From contig JACRLG010000006.1 of NCBI GenBank assembly GCA_016235345.1, positions 1 through 64,000 on the forward strand: DNA of 64,000 bases. The letters are read 5' to 3'. The translations under genes and the position numbers were made by a program. The stretch comes from Deltaproteobacteria bacterium. GTDB taxonomy: Bacteria > Desulfobacterota > Desulfobacteria > Desulfobacterales > Desulfatibacillaceae. Below the pieces are notes generated by a model. That model worked only from the letters and a program-made list of their open reading frames with translations. It did no database searches and was not told the DNA's origin. Below are positions 19,073 to 28,391 of the stretch, piece after piece. Each line of letters opens with the position of its first letter. Within the stretch, counting starts at the first letter, position 1.

Positions 19073-19879
19073 TTAAGGCATATTATTGACAATTTTTGGT
19101 GCTATCAAATACCACCAGCGCTCAGGGAGAAGCTTTGCCGCCACATAGAGCGCCTTGTTTCCAGTACCGGGGATGCAAATCACTTTATTTTTTTTATCGA
19201 GCTCTCGCAACGAGACCCGGACGACTTCCTCGGGAAGCATCCAGCGCATCATGCGCCTGTCTTCGATGGTATTCATGTCCACCCCTATGCCGCGCCCGAG
19301 ATCTGTTCGTGTAAAACCGGGGAGCACGCACTGGATCTTCACCCCGTGATCCTTGACCTCACAATGGAGGCTGATTGAAAAGTTTTTCATGAATGCTTTT
19401 ACCGAGGTGTAGCCAACACTCAATGACATGGGAGTTACGGCCTGGATGGAGGATACGTTTATGATAACGCCGTGTTGTCTCTCGATCATGCCCGGAAGGA
19501 CGGCATGAGTGAGCTTCATCATGGCGATGTTATGAACCAGAACCATTTTTTCAAGTTCCAGGATGTCCTGCCGGTGAAAGATGCCTTTTGTGGTAAAGCC
19601 GGCATTGTTCACCAACATATCGATGGGACCCGCCTTATGTATCGCATGAAGGAGCTGATCCAGATCGCCTGAGTCGGACAATTCGGCCATGACCACTCTG
19701 ACCTTGGTCTTGAACCGGTTCTCGATCTTTTCTCTGACGCCTTCGATGACCTCCCGCCTCCTGCCGGTAAGAATCAGATCATATCCCCGCTCAGCCAGGG
19801 CATGGGCGTATGCAGCCCCTATCCCGCTGGTTGCCCCGGTGATTAAAGCGTTTTTCCGGTTCGGTTTCATTATCTCCAT
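19073..19879 (-). CDS. Short-chain dehydrogenase/reductase (SDR) 1
   Basis: 268 residues, classical SDR size. It has the Rossmann cofactor motif TGATSGIG (~14-21), the NNAG motif (LVNNAG) and the catalytic Y-x-x-x-K as YTSVK, with Ser in NVSSIQ. The Arg-rich TGRRR after beta-2 suggests NADP preference. It should interconvert an alcohol and a ketone, probably on a CoA thioester or alicyclic intermediate. It is the last gene of the minus-strand catabolic cluster, 29 bp after SDR 2. The C-terminal hydrophobic WWYLIAPKIV end is shared in style with SDRs 2 and 3 and may touch membrane or lipid. Substrate unknown. Confidence 0.85.
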   Translation of the reverse strand: MEIMKPNRKNALITGATSGIGAAYAHALAERGYDLILTGRRREVIEGVREKIENRFKTKVRVVMAELSDSGDLDQLLHAIHKAGPIDMLVNNAGFTTKGIFHRQDILELEKMVLVHNIAMMKLTHAVLPGMIERQHGVIINVSSIQAVTPMSLSVGYTSVKAFMKNFSISLHCEVKDHGVKIQCVLPGFTRTDLGRGIGVDMNTIEDRRMMRWMLPEEVVRVSLRELDKKNKVICIPGTGNKALYVAAKLLPERWWYLIAPKIVNNMP

Positions 19880-19908
19880 GCTTTTTGCTCCTATTTTAAA
19901 TCAATTCA

Positions 19909-20757
19909 TTACTTTCGGGCGGATGATCGGATCCCCAGGGCGAACAATAACATACGATCGATCCAGCGCTTGGGGAGAACAGCAGCCGCAATGCTCTGCA
20001 GTATTGCATCGGTCCCGACAATATATACGGGTTTCGGGCGCTTTAGGATCAATGCTTTTTCCACTATCTTCGCTACGCCTTCTGGCGGAATCCCTTGGGA
20101 GCCCATTTCTTTTGTCAATTTTTCCATGGACCGAAGGGCGCTTCCGTAAAGGGCTTCCACTGAATGGGACGCTGGTTTGGTGCCGTCCTGTACCTTTTTC
20201 CAGATTGACGTTTTGATATTGCCGGGAATGATCAGGACGACATGAATCCCTTCCGGCAACAGCTCCCTGCGAAGAGCATGGGTAAGGGCGTGCATGGCTG
20301 CTTTGGAGGCGCTGTAAGGTGCGGTGAAAGGCGCCGGGAATATGCCGCCGATGGAGCCGAGGTTGACAATGCGTCCTTTGCGTTTTCTGATGAGAGGCAG
20401 AAACAGCTGGATCATCCGGATATGGCCCAGAAGGTTTACTTGCAGTCCTTTTTGAAGCTCATCCGGATTAAAAAATTCCAGGGGGCCGCCCATGGGAATG
20501 CCGGCATTGTTCACTAAACCTGCCAGCCCTTCCGAACCTGTAAATTTGGAAACCTGTTTAAAGGCGCTTTCCATTGAATCGGTGTCATTCATATCGATCA
20601 TGAGGGGAACCAGATTTTCGGATGCTTCCCGTTTGAGAGCTTTGGCGTCTTCATCCTTCCGAACGCCGGCAAAGACCGTGTACCCAAGTTTGTCCAGATG
20701 CAGGGCGGTTGCCCGGCCGATACCGGTTGATGTTCCCGTGATCAGTACCGATTTCAT
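19909..20757 (-). CDS. Short-chain dehydrogenase/reductase (SDR) 2
   Basis: 282 residues. Motifs: TGTSTGIG (~7-14), LVNNAG, catalytic Ser in LGSIGG, and YSASK. Sequence style resembles retinol or 17-beta-hydroxysteroid dehydrogenase-like SDRs, which often act on hydrophobic alcohols. The tail has a hydrophobic segment (LQSIAAAVLPKRWIDRMLLFALG). It is transcribed with SDR 3 upstream (15 bp gap) and SDR 1 downstream. Precise reaction not assignable. Confidence 0.85.
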   Translation of the reverse strand: MKSVLITGTSTGIGRATALHLDKLGYTVFAGVRKDEDAKALKREASENLVPLMIDMNDTDSMESAFKQVSKFTGSEGLAGLVNNAGIPMGGPLEFFNPDELQKGLQVNLLGHIRMIQLFLPLIRKRKGRIVNLGSIGGIFPAPFTAPYSASKAAMHALTHALRRELLPEGIHVVLIIPGNIKTSIWKKVQDGTKPASHSVEALYGSALRSMEKLTKEMGSQGIPPEGVAKIVEKALILKRPKPVYIVGTDAILQSIAAAVLPKRWIDRMLLFALGIRSSARK

Positions 20758-20772
20758 ATCTTTACTCCTTTG

Positions 20773-21588
20773 TTAATGCCACTTCTCCAAATCTGCAGCC
20801 ATTTTTTCTCCGATGCGGTAATACAACCATGGAAAGATTCGTTTGATACCGTAATAAAACGGGCCGACGATGCCGGTAGTGACCAGGAATTGATTTTTCT
20901 CAATAGCATCGGCAAATCGTTTTGCTGCCTTGTCCACAGGCAAGGAGTCGCCCTTTGCAAATGCCCCGGGTTTGAATTTTTTGAATCCGCGAACACGCCC
21001 TCGTTTTTCAAACTCCGCTCCAGAGCTCAGAAACCCGGGGCAGATCAAAGTTACCCGGATATTGTGCTTCTTGAGCTCCGCCCGCAATACTTCGCTGAAA
21101 CCGGTAAGACCGAATTTGGTGACATTGTACGTTCCGTTAGCCGGAACAGCAGTGAGACCGCCCATGGATCCCATATTCACGATATGTCCCTGTCGCCGTT
21201 CCAACATATGGGGAAGGATATGATGTACAGCGTATATGGCCCCCCACAAGTTGACCCCCATGATCCATTCCCAGTCCTTAAGAGGCACATCCCTGATTTC
21301 ACCGATGATGGTAACACCGGCATTGTTTATCAAGATGTCAACTTGACCCATGCGATCAATTGCATCATCAATCATCTCTTTGACCTGGTCTTTTTGGGAG
21401 ATGTCGGTTTGCGTGATATGGCACTTTCGCCCCATGGATTCAATTTGATGGCGTATCTGATTGAGACCGTCATCATTGATATCCGACAGGAAAAGCTCGG
21501 CTCCTCGAGCGGCCAATTCCATCGCCAGGGCTTTGCCGATACCGCCTGCCGCACCGGTTATGAGAACTTTTTTTCCTCTGATTTCCAT
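20773..21588 (-). CDS. Short-chain dehydrogenase/reductase (SDR) 3
   Basis: 271 residues. TGAAGGIG (~12-19), an Asp after beta-2 (LSDIND) favouring NAD, INNAG, NMGSMGG and YNVTK as the catalytic Tyr/Lys pair. A hydrophobic, aromatic stretch near the C-terminus (YYGIKRIFPWLYYRIG) resembles SDR 1. It lies 2 bp after the CCG-type Fe-S protein gene, so it is probably co-translated with the oxidase pair and may supply or use its 2-hydroxy or keto intermediate. Confidence 0.85.
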   Translation of the reverse strand: MEIRGKKVLITGAAGGIGKALAMELAARGAELFLSDINDDGLNQIRHQIESMGRKCHITQTDISQKDQVKEMIDDAIDRMGQVDILINNAGVTIIGEIRDVPLKDWEWIMGVNLWGAIYAVHHILPHMLERRQGHIVNMGSMGGLTAVPANGTYNVTKFGLTGFSEVLRAELKKHNIRVTLICPGFLSSGAEFEKRGRVRGFKKFKPGAFAKGDSLPVDKAAKRFADAIEKNQFLVTTGIVGPFYYGIKRIFPWLYYRIGEKMAADLEKWH

Positions 21589-21590
21589 AA

Positions 21591-22805
21591 TCAGTAGCTA
21601 AGCTCCATGGTTGTTGCAACAAGCATCGACAGATCAACAATTTCGATGTCAATGCCTTCTGTCTCCGCTGTTTTTTTCAAATGGGCCAAACAGGTGGGAC
21701 AACTGGTTACCAAGGTATCGGCCACGGCCTTGGCTTCCAGCAGACGCTCCTTTGCGGTTTCCTTGGCCATTTCCGGAAACGCGTTCAAGGTTACTTTGCC
21801 GCCTGCGCCGCAGCAGTAGGACCATTTACCGTGCCTATCCATCTCTTTAAGCCTGAGGCCTGGAACAGCCTCCAGTATTTCCCTGGGTTGCGCATAAACG
21901 CCGCCCTGTCTCCCCAGAAAGCAGGGATCATGATAGGTAACTGTTTTGTTCAAGTTTTTGGAAAACCGGACGCGTCCTTTTTTTAATAAGGATGCAATCA
22001 TCTCGGTGATGTGAATCACTTCAAACGGCAAGGTCCCCACCACATGGGGGTTAGTATAGTCGTTTTTAAATGTTGAATACCCGTGGGCACATGAGATAAT
22101 CACGCGTTTGGCGCCTGCTTGCGTTAATTTGTCCACATTGGCAACGGCCGTCTCTTTAAACAGCTTCATGTTGCCGGACTGTTTCAACATCTCGCCGCAG
22201 CAACCCTCTTTTTTCCCGAGGTGTGCGACGTCGATCCCGGCTGATTTCAAAATTTTCACGCTTGCCAGGGCCGTTTCCGGCTGCAGATAGGTCCCATAGC
22301 ATCCTGAATAAAAGATAGCCTCACCTGTTTCAGGAAGCGACAAATCTTCAAGGGTTTTGGGATGTTCCTTTCTGCCGAAAATATTTCCGCTGCTTTTTAT
22401 GTTGTCCGTCATCTTTTTTAAGCGACCGGGGATTGCAAACCCTTTTTCCACGATCTCCTGCCGCATGGCCAACACTGTATATAAAGGTTGGTAGGGAATG
22501 CATATTTCGTTGCACATGGCGCAGGAAGTGCACGAAAAAAAGGATCGGATCACCTCCTCATCGATTTCATATCTATCGTTGAAGATCAGTGATGCCAGTA
22601 TCTGTCTGCCCTGGGGAGAGTAGTTTTTAAATTTGAAATATTCAAAGGGCGGACATTTCTTATGGGGAGCGGCATATTCATGAGGCGGCAGTTCCCTCCA
22701 GTTATGGGGAACAATGGGGCCTCTTGCATAACATGCGCCGCAGTGCAGGCACATATCAATCCAATTCTTAAATTGATCCAGGTTCCAGGTTTTAAATTCC
22801 GGCAT
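21591..22805 (-). CDS. Fe-S oxidoreductase with CCG domains (GlcF/HdrD-like)
   Basis: 404 residues. Two 4Fe-4S clusters lie at the N-terminus: CLHCGAC with a distant KKCPP (~18-52), and CTSCAMCNEICIP (~93-105). Two CCG domains follow: GCYGTYL...EGCCGEML, and PCFLGRQGG...YCCGAGG. This is the layout of the electron-transfer subunit partnering flavin 2-hydroxyacid or glycolate oxidases, and of heterodisulfide-reductase HdrD relatives. The flavin subunit is encoded just upstream (13 bp gap). It would pass electrons from substrate oxidation to quinone or another carrier at the membrane; no membrane helix is in the protein itself. A strong AAGGAGG site precedes the ATG. Confidence 0.85.
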   Translation of the reverse strand: MPEFKTWNLDQFKNWIDMCLHCGACYARGPIVPHNWRELPPHEYAAPHKKCPPFEYFKFKNYSPQGRQILASLIFNDRYEIDEEVIRSFFSCTSCAMCNEICIPYQPLYTVLAMRQEIVEKGFAIPGRLKKMTDNIKSSGNIFGRKEHPKTLEDLSLPETGEAIFYSGCYGTYLQPETALASVKILKSAGIDVAHLGKKEGCCGEMLKQSGNMKLFKETAVANVDKLTQAGAKRVIISCAHGYSTFKNDYTNPHVVGTLPFEVIHITEMIASLLKKGRVRFSKNLNKTVTYHDPCFLGRQGGVYAQPREILEAVPGLRLKEMDRHGKWSYCCGAGGKVTLNAFPEMAKETAKERLLEAKAVADTLVTSCPTCLAHLKKTAETEGIDIEIVDLSMLVATTMELSY

Positions 22806-22818
22806 AATCCCTCCTTTT

Positions 22819-24270
22819 TTAAAACGTTCCCGGGCTCAGAATATTGTTGGGGTCCAGAAATTGTTTAAAGCGCTTCATAAGTGTATGGGCGGATTTCTGG
22901 TTGGTCCATGTAAAATCCGGCACTACCGGCGGAAAGCATTGCTGATAAGTGCCGCCTCTTTTCCCGAACCACTCCCTTAGCTCCTCTTTGGATTCATGAA
23001 TGGCCTGCATCCATTCCGGATCTTTCCGGTTAACAAAGGCCCAGGTCTGAGAGCACATCACCTGGGATTTCATAGGGAAGCCGTCAAAGACCGTCAGCCT
23101 GGGGGGGCCGTGAATTTTGTGTTTTTGTGCGATCTCCATGATTTTTTCATACACCTGGGGAAACCAGGAGAGGGGATAATTCATGCTGTCGTACATATAC
23201 ATGTATCCGCCATTGGTGGCCTTATATCCGGCATCCGCCAGCTGTGCCGCCACAGGATGTGTGGGGGGACAAAAAAAGGTGGGCCAGGCATCAAAAAAGG
23301 TTTCTGCAATGCCGGGCAGTTCCTTTCCTTCAAGGTCGGAGCAAAGGGCCTCGACCGTTTTTCGTTTCTCCTCCAGTTCCTGTTGGCTGAATCCGTTAAT
23401 GGAAAAAATCACGCAAAAATAGCAATCGTCCGGAACCAGTGAAACTCCGGTCAGCATTTTGAATCCTTCAAATTTCCATTTATCGTTGATATGCACATCA
23501 AACAGCTCCATTGCCGTAGTTTCCTGCAAAACTTCGGCACACTTCTGGATCTTTTCCAAAGGCCAATAGTAGGTGAAGAAGGACCAATAGGGCGGTCTTT
23601 TCAGGCATCGGTAGGCAATTTTAGTGACAATGCCATAGGCGCCGTTGGACTGGGCAAAAAGGCCGATAAGATCGGGGCCTGTAATATATCTGAAGAACGG
23701 GCCGAAATCGGTTTCCGCATAGGCCATGGAGCCGATATGTACGATTTCGCCAGTGGGGAGCACCACCTCAAACCCTTCCACCAGATCGATATTTCTTCCG
23801 TACCGCGTTTTTCCGAATCCATTGACCGGTGTAATTGCGGAAGCAGCCACATTGGGGCCTGGGCCGTATTCGGCTGTGGGCAGGATCATCCCTTTTTTGA
23901 ACAATTCCTGGGCCAGTTTGAAAAAACTGCATCCCGGCTCAGTTACTGCTTTCATGTTTTTATCGTCAATGAGGAGAATTTTGTCCATATGGATAAAATC
24001 CAGAAGAATGCCGCCATGGAGAGGGCCGCCATGGCCGGTCATTCCAGCTGCCCCTTTGGGGGTGATGGGCACCTTGTACCGGTTGGCCAGCTTGACGATT
24101 TCCGACACATGCCGGGTTGTGACAGGCATCACGACAATTTCCGGCCGGGTCACCCAGTCGATACTCAGTGAAAAGCTGTAAGCGTAGGATTCGCACACTG
24201 TGGGAGCTGTGGAAACCATTTTGGGGCCTACGATGGCCTTGAGTTCCTTGATCAAGTTTTCATCGAGCAT
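22819..24270 (-). CDS. FAD-linked oxidase (GlcD/VAO family)
   Basis: 483 residues. It has the PCMH/VAO-type FAD-binding core: VVMPVTTRHVSEIVKLANRY, PKGAAGMTGHGGPLHGG (pyrophosphate loop, ~86-105), and the AITPVNGFGKTRYG...VEGFEVVLPTGE segment. It ends in the usual family tail (FLDPNNILSPG). Such enzymes oxidise 2-hydroxy acids or phenolic alcohols; with the CCG protein downstream it forms a GlcDF-like pair. The start at 24270 has a GGAGG site. A relic of the first eight codons of a near-identical gene is found at 18,977. Substrate not determined; a clustered role in oxidising a hydroxylated intermediate is inferred. Confidence 0.85.
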   Translation of the reverse strand: MLDENLIKELKAIVGPKMVSTAPTVCESYAYSFSLSIDWVTRPEIVVMPVTTRHVSEIVKLANRYKVPITPKGAAGMTGHGGPLHGGILLDFIHMDKILLIDDKNMKAVTEPGCSFFKLAQELFKKGMILPTAEYGPGPNVAASAITPVNGFGKTRYGRNIDLVEGFEVVLPTGEIVHIGSMAYAETDFGPFFRYITGPDLIGLFAQSNGAYGIVTKIAYRCLKRPPYWSFFTYYWPLEKIQKCAEVLQETTAMELFDVHINDKWKFEGFKMLTGVSLVPDDCYFCVIFSINGFSQQELEEKRKTVEALCSDLEGKELPGIAETFFDAWPTFFCPPTHPVAAQLADAGYKATNGGYMYMYDSMNYPLSWFPQVYEKIMEIAQKHKIHGPPRLTVFDGFPMKSQVMCSQTWAFVNRKDPEWMQAIHESKEELREWFGKRGGTYQQCFPPVVPDFTWTNQKSAHTLMKRFKQFLDPNNILSPGTF

Positions 24271-24387
24271 CGTTCATTCCTCCAACTTTCATTTTGGGAA
24301 GTGTTTTATTCATCTCTTATAATTACCGGAATTTCCAAGTCACAGTCCGCAAAATGCACAATGCTTTCTGCAATTTTATCGTAGCAT

Positions 24388-25248
24388 TCATATCCTGCAT
24401 CTCTTCAACAATCCTCGAATCTCTTTCGTCACAAGCCAGTCCGTCAGGACGTCGGGCAAAAACTTCACAAGCCTGTGTTTAACCGGGTGATTGGTCACCA
24501 GATATCGCGGTTTGGGATTCGGCGATTTAAGAGCACGGACCACCGCATTCGCCACCACACGGGGACGGACGCCGTTCCGTTTGGCCTCTTCCGCCTCGGC
24601 AGCCAGCTTTTTCCTGTTGGCCTCATAAAATATGCTGCCCTGGTACTTCGATATCCTTCCTTCAGGGTCCTTGTCCCAGAGGGGCGTGTTGATAAGGGCC
24701 GGCTCAATGACGATGACTTTGACATCAAGCGGCGATAGTTCGCAGCGCAAGGCATCCGACCAACCTTCAAGGGCATGCTTGCTGGAGGCGTAGGATCCGG
24801 AAAATGGGGTGGCCACAAATCCGGCGACACTGGACATGTTCACGATCCTGCCCTTTTTTGACAGAAGCAGGGGAAAGAAAGCCCTTGTCACCCGATGAGT
24901 GCCGAAAACGTTTACATCATATTGTTCAACGAGCCTTTCAATATCCATCTCCATCAGGGGGCCTGGGCTGAAGATGCCTGCATTGTTGACCAGGGCGAAA
25001 AGCCCCGTCCCCTTCCCGGAGATAAAATCGAAAGCCCGGTCCACCTCAACTTGGTCCGTGATGTCAAGCCTTATGGGCCTGATACTTTCTTCCCGTTTAA
25101 AAGCATCCGGTATTTCCGGCGAGATATCTGCGGCATACACGCCGAACCGGTTTTGGGCGAGCAACTCGGCGGCGGCTTTTCCTATTCCCGATGCCGCCCC
25201 GGTAACAAGCACCCACTTCTTTTCATTCATCAAAACAGATTGGTTCAT
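24388..25248 (-). CDS. Short-chain dehydrogenase/reductase (SDR) 4
   Basis: 286 residues from the ATG at 25248, chosen because GGGAGG lies 9 bp upstream; a longer open frame upstream to 25371 lacks SDR features. Motifs: TGAASGIG, Asp after beta-2 (AADIS, NAD type), LVNNAG, MSSVAG and YASSK. The C-terminal part (VVRALKSPNPKPRYLVTNHPVK) is like SDR 2, suggesting related, hydrophobic substrates. A ~245-bp gap separates it from the CoA-transferase genes upstream, so a second promoter may lie there. Confidence 0.85.
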   Translation of the reverse strand: MNQSVLMNEKKWVLVTGAASGIGKAAAELLAQNRFGVYAADISPEIPDAFKREESIRPIRLDITDQVEVDRAFDFISGKGTGLFALVNNAGIFSPGPLMEMDIERLVEQYDVNVFGTHRVTRAFFPLLLSKKGRIVNMSSVAGFVATPFSGSYASSKHALEGWSDALRCELSPLDVKVIVIEPALINTPLWDKDPEGRISKYQGSIFYEANRKKLAAEAEEAKRNGVRPRVVANAVVRALKSPNPKPRYLVTNHPVKHRLVKFLPDVLTDWLVTKEIRGLLKRCRI

Positions 25249-25495
25249 GGCAACAAGCCTCCCTGCAAAACACAGCGGCCCTTGTATCCAATCATAAACA
25301 TGCGCCCGCTTTTGAGCAGGCGGGAGTGGGAACCAGTAAAAGGACAAGGGGGTATCCCAAACGGTTCCCACCTGGAATTGAAGGGCGAATTTAGCGGAAT
25401 GGTACTACGCAGCTCTTTGCAGCGACTCCACATTCTTCTCATCCATAAAGAGCGGATTCGGAAATCAGGATAAAGGAGTGTATTTTCGGGAGAAT

Positions 25496-26272
25496 TCACG
25501 ACCTGCCAATCAAGTACCTGTGCGGGTCCACATCATCCCTCAATATCCTAAGCTCCTCTTCCGTCGGCGGTTCGGTTTCGGTTATCTTAGGGGCTTTTAA
25601 AAGCTCGAACCCGCAGTTGTCCTCCACGTCTTTGATGGTGTAGCCCGGATTTACGGAGATCACCCGCATTCGCCTCGTTTCGGAATCGAAATCCATGACG
25701 GCCATGTTGGTGAAAACCTTGTAAGGCCCGGTTCCTTCGGGCAGACCGGCCTCATACCGGCTGTTGCCTCCCTTAAGCCAACCGGGAGTCGTGATGAAAT
25801 CGCATTTTTCGACAAAGCGCCTCTTATCCTGAACGGTAAGGACCATCATCTTCCAGCAGAAGCTGCCGAAGTCGTTCGCTCCGCCGCTGCCCGGAAATCG
25901 CACCTTCGGCTTCTGGTGGGTTCCGCCGATGTAGGTGGAATTAAGGTTGCCGTACATGTCGATCTGTGCGCCCCCCAAAAAGGTATAATCGACATATCCT
26001 CTGGCACAGGTTTCCATGACGGCTCCCATGGTGGTAACCATGACCGCCTTGTGCCCTGCCCGCGAATCGCCGACTGATATGGGCATTTCGGGAAGAAGCG
26101 GGCACAGGCTTCCGGCCTCGAATATCACCGACAGGTTGGGCGAATAGGCTTTTTGGGCCAGCATGGCCGCCGCGCACGGGGCTCCGGTCCCAACCGCCAC
26201 GGTGGAGCCGTCCAGAAGCTCCCTGGCTGCGACACAGATCATAAGCTCCATGGGATTATAGGCATCCGTCAT
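25496..26272 (-). CDS. CoA-transferase family protein, beta subunit (GctB/IpdB-like)
   Basis: 258 residues, the size of glutaconate-CoA-transferase beta subunits. The N-terminal LMICVAARELLDGSTVAVGTG and the central FLGGAQIDMYGNLNSTYIG, KVRFPGSGGANDFGS are typical of the family. In this branch (e.g. IpdAB of steroid ring degradation) some members are hydrolases or ring-opening enzymes rather than transferases; which applies here cannot be told. The ATG overlaps the alpha-subunit stop by 4 bp, indicating translational coupling. Confidence 0.85.
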   Translation of the reverse strand: MTDAYNPMELMICVAARELLDGSTVAVGTGAPCAAAMLAQKAYSPNLSVIFEAGSLCPLLPEMPISVGDSRAGHKAVMVTTMGAVMETCARGYVDYTFLGGAQIDMYGNLNSTYIGGTHQKPKVRFPGSGGANDFGSFCWKMMVLTVQDKRRFVEKCDFITTPGWLKGGNSRYEAGLPEGTGPYKVFTNMAVMDFDSETRRMRVISVNPGYTIKDVEDNCGFELLKAPKITETEPPTEEELRILRDDVDPHRYLIGRS

Positions 26273-27309
26273 CGGGCCGCCTCTTTGTACAACAGGTGTT
26301 CCATGGCTCTTAATTTGAGCATTTTATCCATCCCGCCGTTTTTGTTGATGTAATCATGATGATCCTTACAGCCGTATATGTTCTTCTGCAGGAATTCCGT
26401 AAAAGTTTCGGGGTCAGCCTCGACCTTCAGCCATTCCTTCAGGTGCTCTTCATCCGAGAAGTATTCATAGACCATGTTGCCCGGGTAGTTGCCGAACGGC
26501 ACCTCGCATACCGCGTCCACCAGGAAATAGGGTATGGTGGTTTCCGAGGGGCTTTGGCGTATCTCCTCATTGGTTATGAGGCGCTCGCATGTGATAATCA
26601 CCCGCTTTGCGGCGCAGGCCAGGTCATTGTCCGATTTCAGGATGCCCCGAATCCGGCAGTTCCCGAAAACATCCGCTTCGTGAACGTGGATGACCGCCAC
26701 ATCGGGGTACAGCGCCGGTTGAAGGGAAAGCTTCTTTCCCGTATAGGGGCACTCCATGATGATGCAGGCGCTTTGTTCAAAGGTGTCGGTGCCTAAAAGA
26801 GTGCGAGTGGGGACGAATGGGATCCCCATGGCCGCAGCCTTGAGCCTTGCGGAGATGGCGTAGTTGCTCCACTCGGTAACCTTCACCCTGCCGCTTTGCA
26901 TGTATCTTCTGGCGCACGGCGACAGCCCACGAGCCTCAAGGCCCACGATATAGCTTACGTCCACCCGGTCGAAGACTTCCCCCGCGCTTAAAATCTGGAA
27001 CTCGTGGGTGGTCGTGTGCCCGGCAAGCCCCATGCGCTTCCTGCCCTGCCTCAGTATCTCGTGGCAGGCCGCAATGGGCGCGCGGTTTCCGCCGAAGCCG
27101 CCCAGGGCCAGGTAATCGCCGTCATGGACAAAGGCTTCGACAGCCTTTGAAAGCGGCATGGTCTTGTCTTTCATCAGCCTGCTCTTTTGACGAAAGAACT
27201 TCCTGGCACGGTCAGGATCGGGATCCGTAAACAGCTCCCCCTTTCCCCGCTGTATTTCACTTGATACCCCGCCATCCATGCAAAACTGTCCAATCCAGTT
27301 CAAATGCAT
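26269..27309 (-). CDS. CoA-transferase family protein, alpha subunit (GctA/IpdA-like)
   Basis: 346 residues from the ATG at 27309, which has AAGGAG 7 bp upstream and avoids overlap with the gene before it. It shows the CoA-transferase family I fold pattern: MPLSKAVEAFVHDGDYLALGGFGGNRAPIAACHEI at the start, VSYIVGLEARGLSP, ALYPDVAVIHVHEADVFGNCRI, and CERLITNEEIRQSP. With the overlapping beta gene it should form an alpha/beta enzyme acting on a CoA thioester of the degraded acid. It is slightly longer than usual at the N-terminus. Confidence 0.85.
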   Translation of the reverse strand: MHLNWIGQFCMDGGVSSEIQRGKGELFTDPDPDRARKFFRQKSRLMKDKTMPLSKAVEAFVHDGDYLALGGFGGNRAPIAACHEILRQGRKRMGLAGHTTTHEFQILSAGEVFDRVDVSYIVGLEARGLSPCARRYMQSGRVKVTEWSNYAISARLKAAAMGIPFVPTRTLLGTDTFEQSACIIMECPYTGKKLSLQPALYPDVAVIHVHEADVFGNCRIRGILKSDNDLACAAKRVIITCERLITNEEIRQSPSETTIPYFLVDAVCEVPFGNYPGNMVYEYFSDEEHLKEWLKVEADPETFTEFLQKNIYGCKDHHDYINKNGGMDKMLKLRAMEHLLYKEAAR

Positions 27310-27337
27310 CCATACGCTCCTTGTACCCTGAACCTTT

Positions 27338-28366
27338 CTATCCGCTTTTTCTGGAAGAGCGGTATTGGGCCAGATTCTCTTTGATTTCATTCAGAAGTTC
27401 GCGGGAATAGAGTTTTCCCGAAAGCTCGTCCCAGAGGGGAAGGGTTTTTTCGCGGATATCCCTGATCTCCCCCGGAGACGAATTGACTATTTGCAGCCCG
27501 TACTGCTTCATGGCCTTGACGGCTTTTGCGGTGTCATCGCGGGTCAGTGCGCAGAAATCCTTTGACCATTTTTCGCGCCCTTCCGAAATGGCCTTTTGAT
27601 ATTGCGGCGGCAATTGGTCCCAGGCTTTGTTGCTGCATACGGTAAAGGCCGGAAAATAGCGGACCTTCGTGGTGTTTATGTATTTGAACGTCGAATAAAG
27701 CTGGGCTCCCACCACAAAGATGGCCGGCGAGATTGCCGCATCGGCGACACCGGACTTTATGGACGAAGGAATTTCCGTGACTCCCGATATCACGGGCTGC
27801 GTGCCAAGCCGCTCCAGGAATTTCCCCTCCAGAACGCCCGGCCAGATTATGAAGCGCGCCCTGGAAAAATCAGCCAGCTTGGTTACGGGAAATTTCGTTG
27901 AATATATCTGGTCGAAATCCTGGTCCAGCCACATGAGGAGCCTGAAACCGTCTGCGGCTATGAGGCCGTCGAAGCGTGAGAGCATCCTTTTCTTGATGTA
28001 GTCGACCTCTTCATAATTGTTGAAGAGAAAGGGCAGGCTCAATACTCCGACAGGCTTTGACATGTTCAGGGTTCCCTGGGCGGACAGGCCCGCGCCCTGA
28101 AGCTGCCCCACCCGCATTTTATCAAGGTACTGGCGGTCGTCTCCCATGACTCCGCCCCAGTAAACCTTTACCGCAAGGTCGCCGTCGGTGGCCCTGGAAA
28201 GGGCCGGAAGGAGGATCGCCTTGAATTCCTTGGCGTATCCGATTTCCTGGGGAGCCAGGGTGGCCACTTTCCAGCTGATTTTTTGAGCCGCCGAACATTC
28301 CCCCGTTATCGTTAGAGCCATAAGTACAGCCGCACATGAGCTCATGATCCTGTAAAAGATTGTCAT
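27338..28366 (-). CDS. TRAP-type transporter solute-binding protein (DctP family)
   Basis: 342 residues with a Sec signal peptide (CAAVLMALTITGECSAA, cleavage near 27). DctP-type features include WKVATLAPQEIGYAKEFK, WGGVMGDDRQYLDKMRVGQLQGAGLS, and a central segment with the conserved Arg (FSRARFIIWPG). It would bind an organic acid in the periplasm. No DctQ/DctM membrane genes are in the cluster, so it is either served by a TRAP permease elsewhere or has another role. AGGAGG precedes the ATG by 8 bp. Confidence 0.85.
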   Translation of the reverse strand: MTIFYRIMSSCAAVLMALTITGECSAAQKISWKVATLAPQEIGYAKEFKAILLPALSRATDGDLAVKVYWGGVMGDDRQYLDKMRVGQLQGAGLSAQGTLNMSKPVGVLSLPFLFNNYEEVDYIKKRMLSRFDGLIAADGFRLLMWLDQDFDQIYSTKFPVTKLADFSRARFIIWPGVLEGKFLERLGTQPVISGVTEIPSSIKSGVADAAISPAIFVVGAQLYSTFKYINTTKVRYFPAFTVCSNKAWDQLPPQYQKAISEGREKWSKDFCALTRDDTAKAVKAMKQYGLQIVNSSPGEIRDIREKTLPLWDELSGKLYSRELLNEIKENLAQYRSSRKSG

Positions 28367-28391
28367 GGCGTGTTCCTCCTTTCAGCGCTGA

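Noticed and set aside
25249-25371. Longer N-terminus for SDR 4
   Set aside because: The extra 41 residues have no SDR features and the ATG at 25248 has a good ribosome site at the right spacing.
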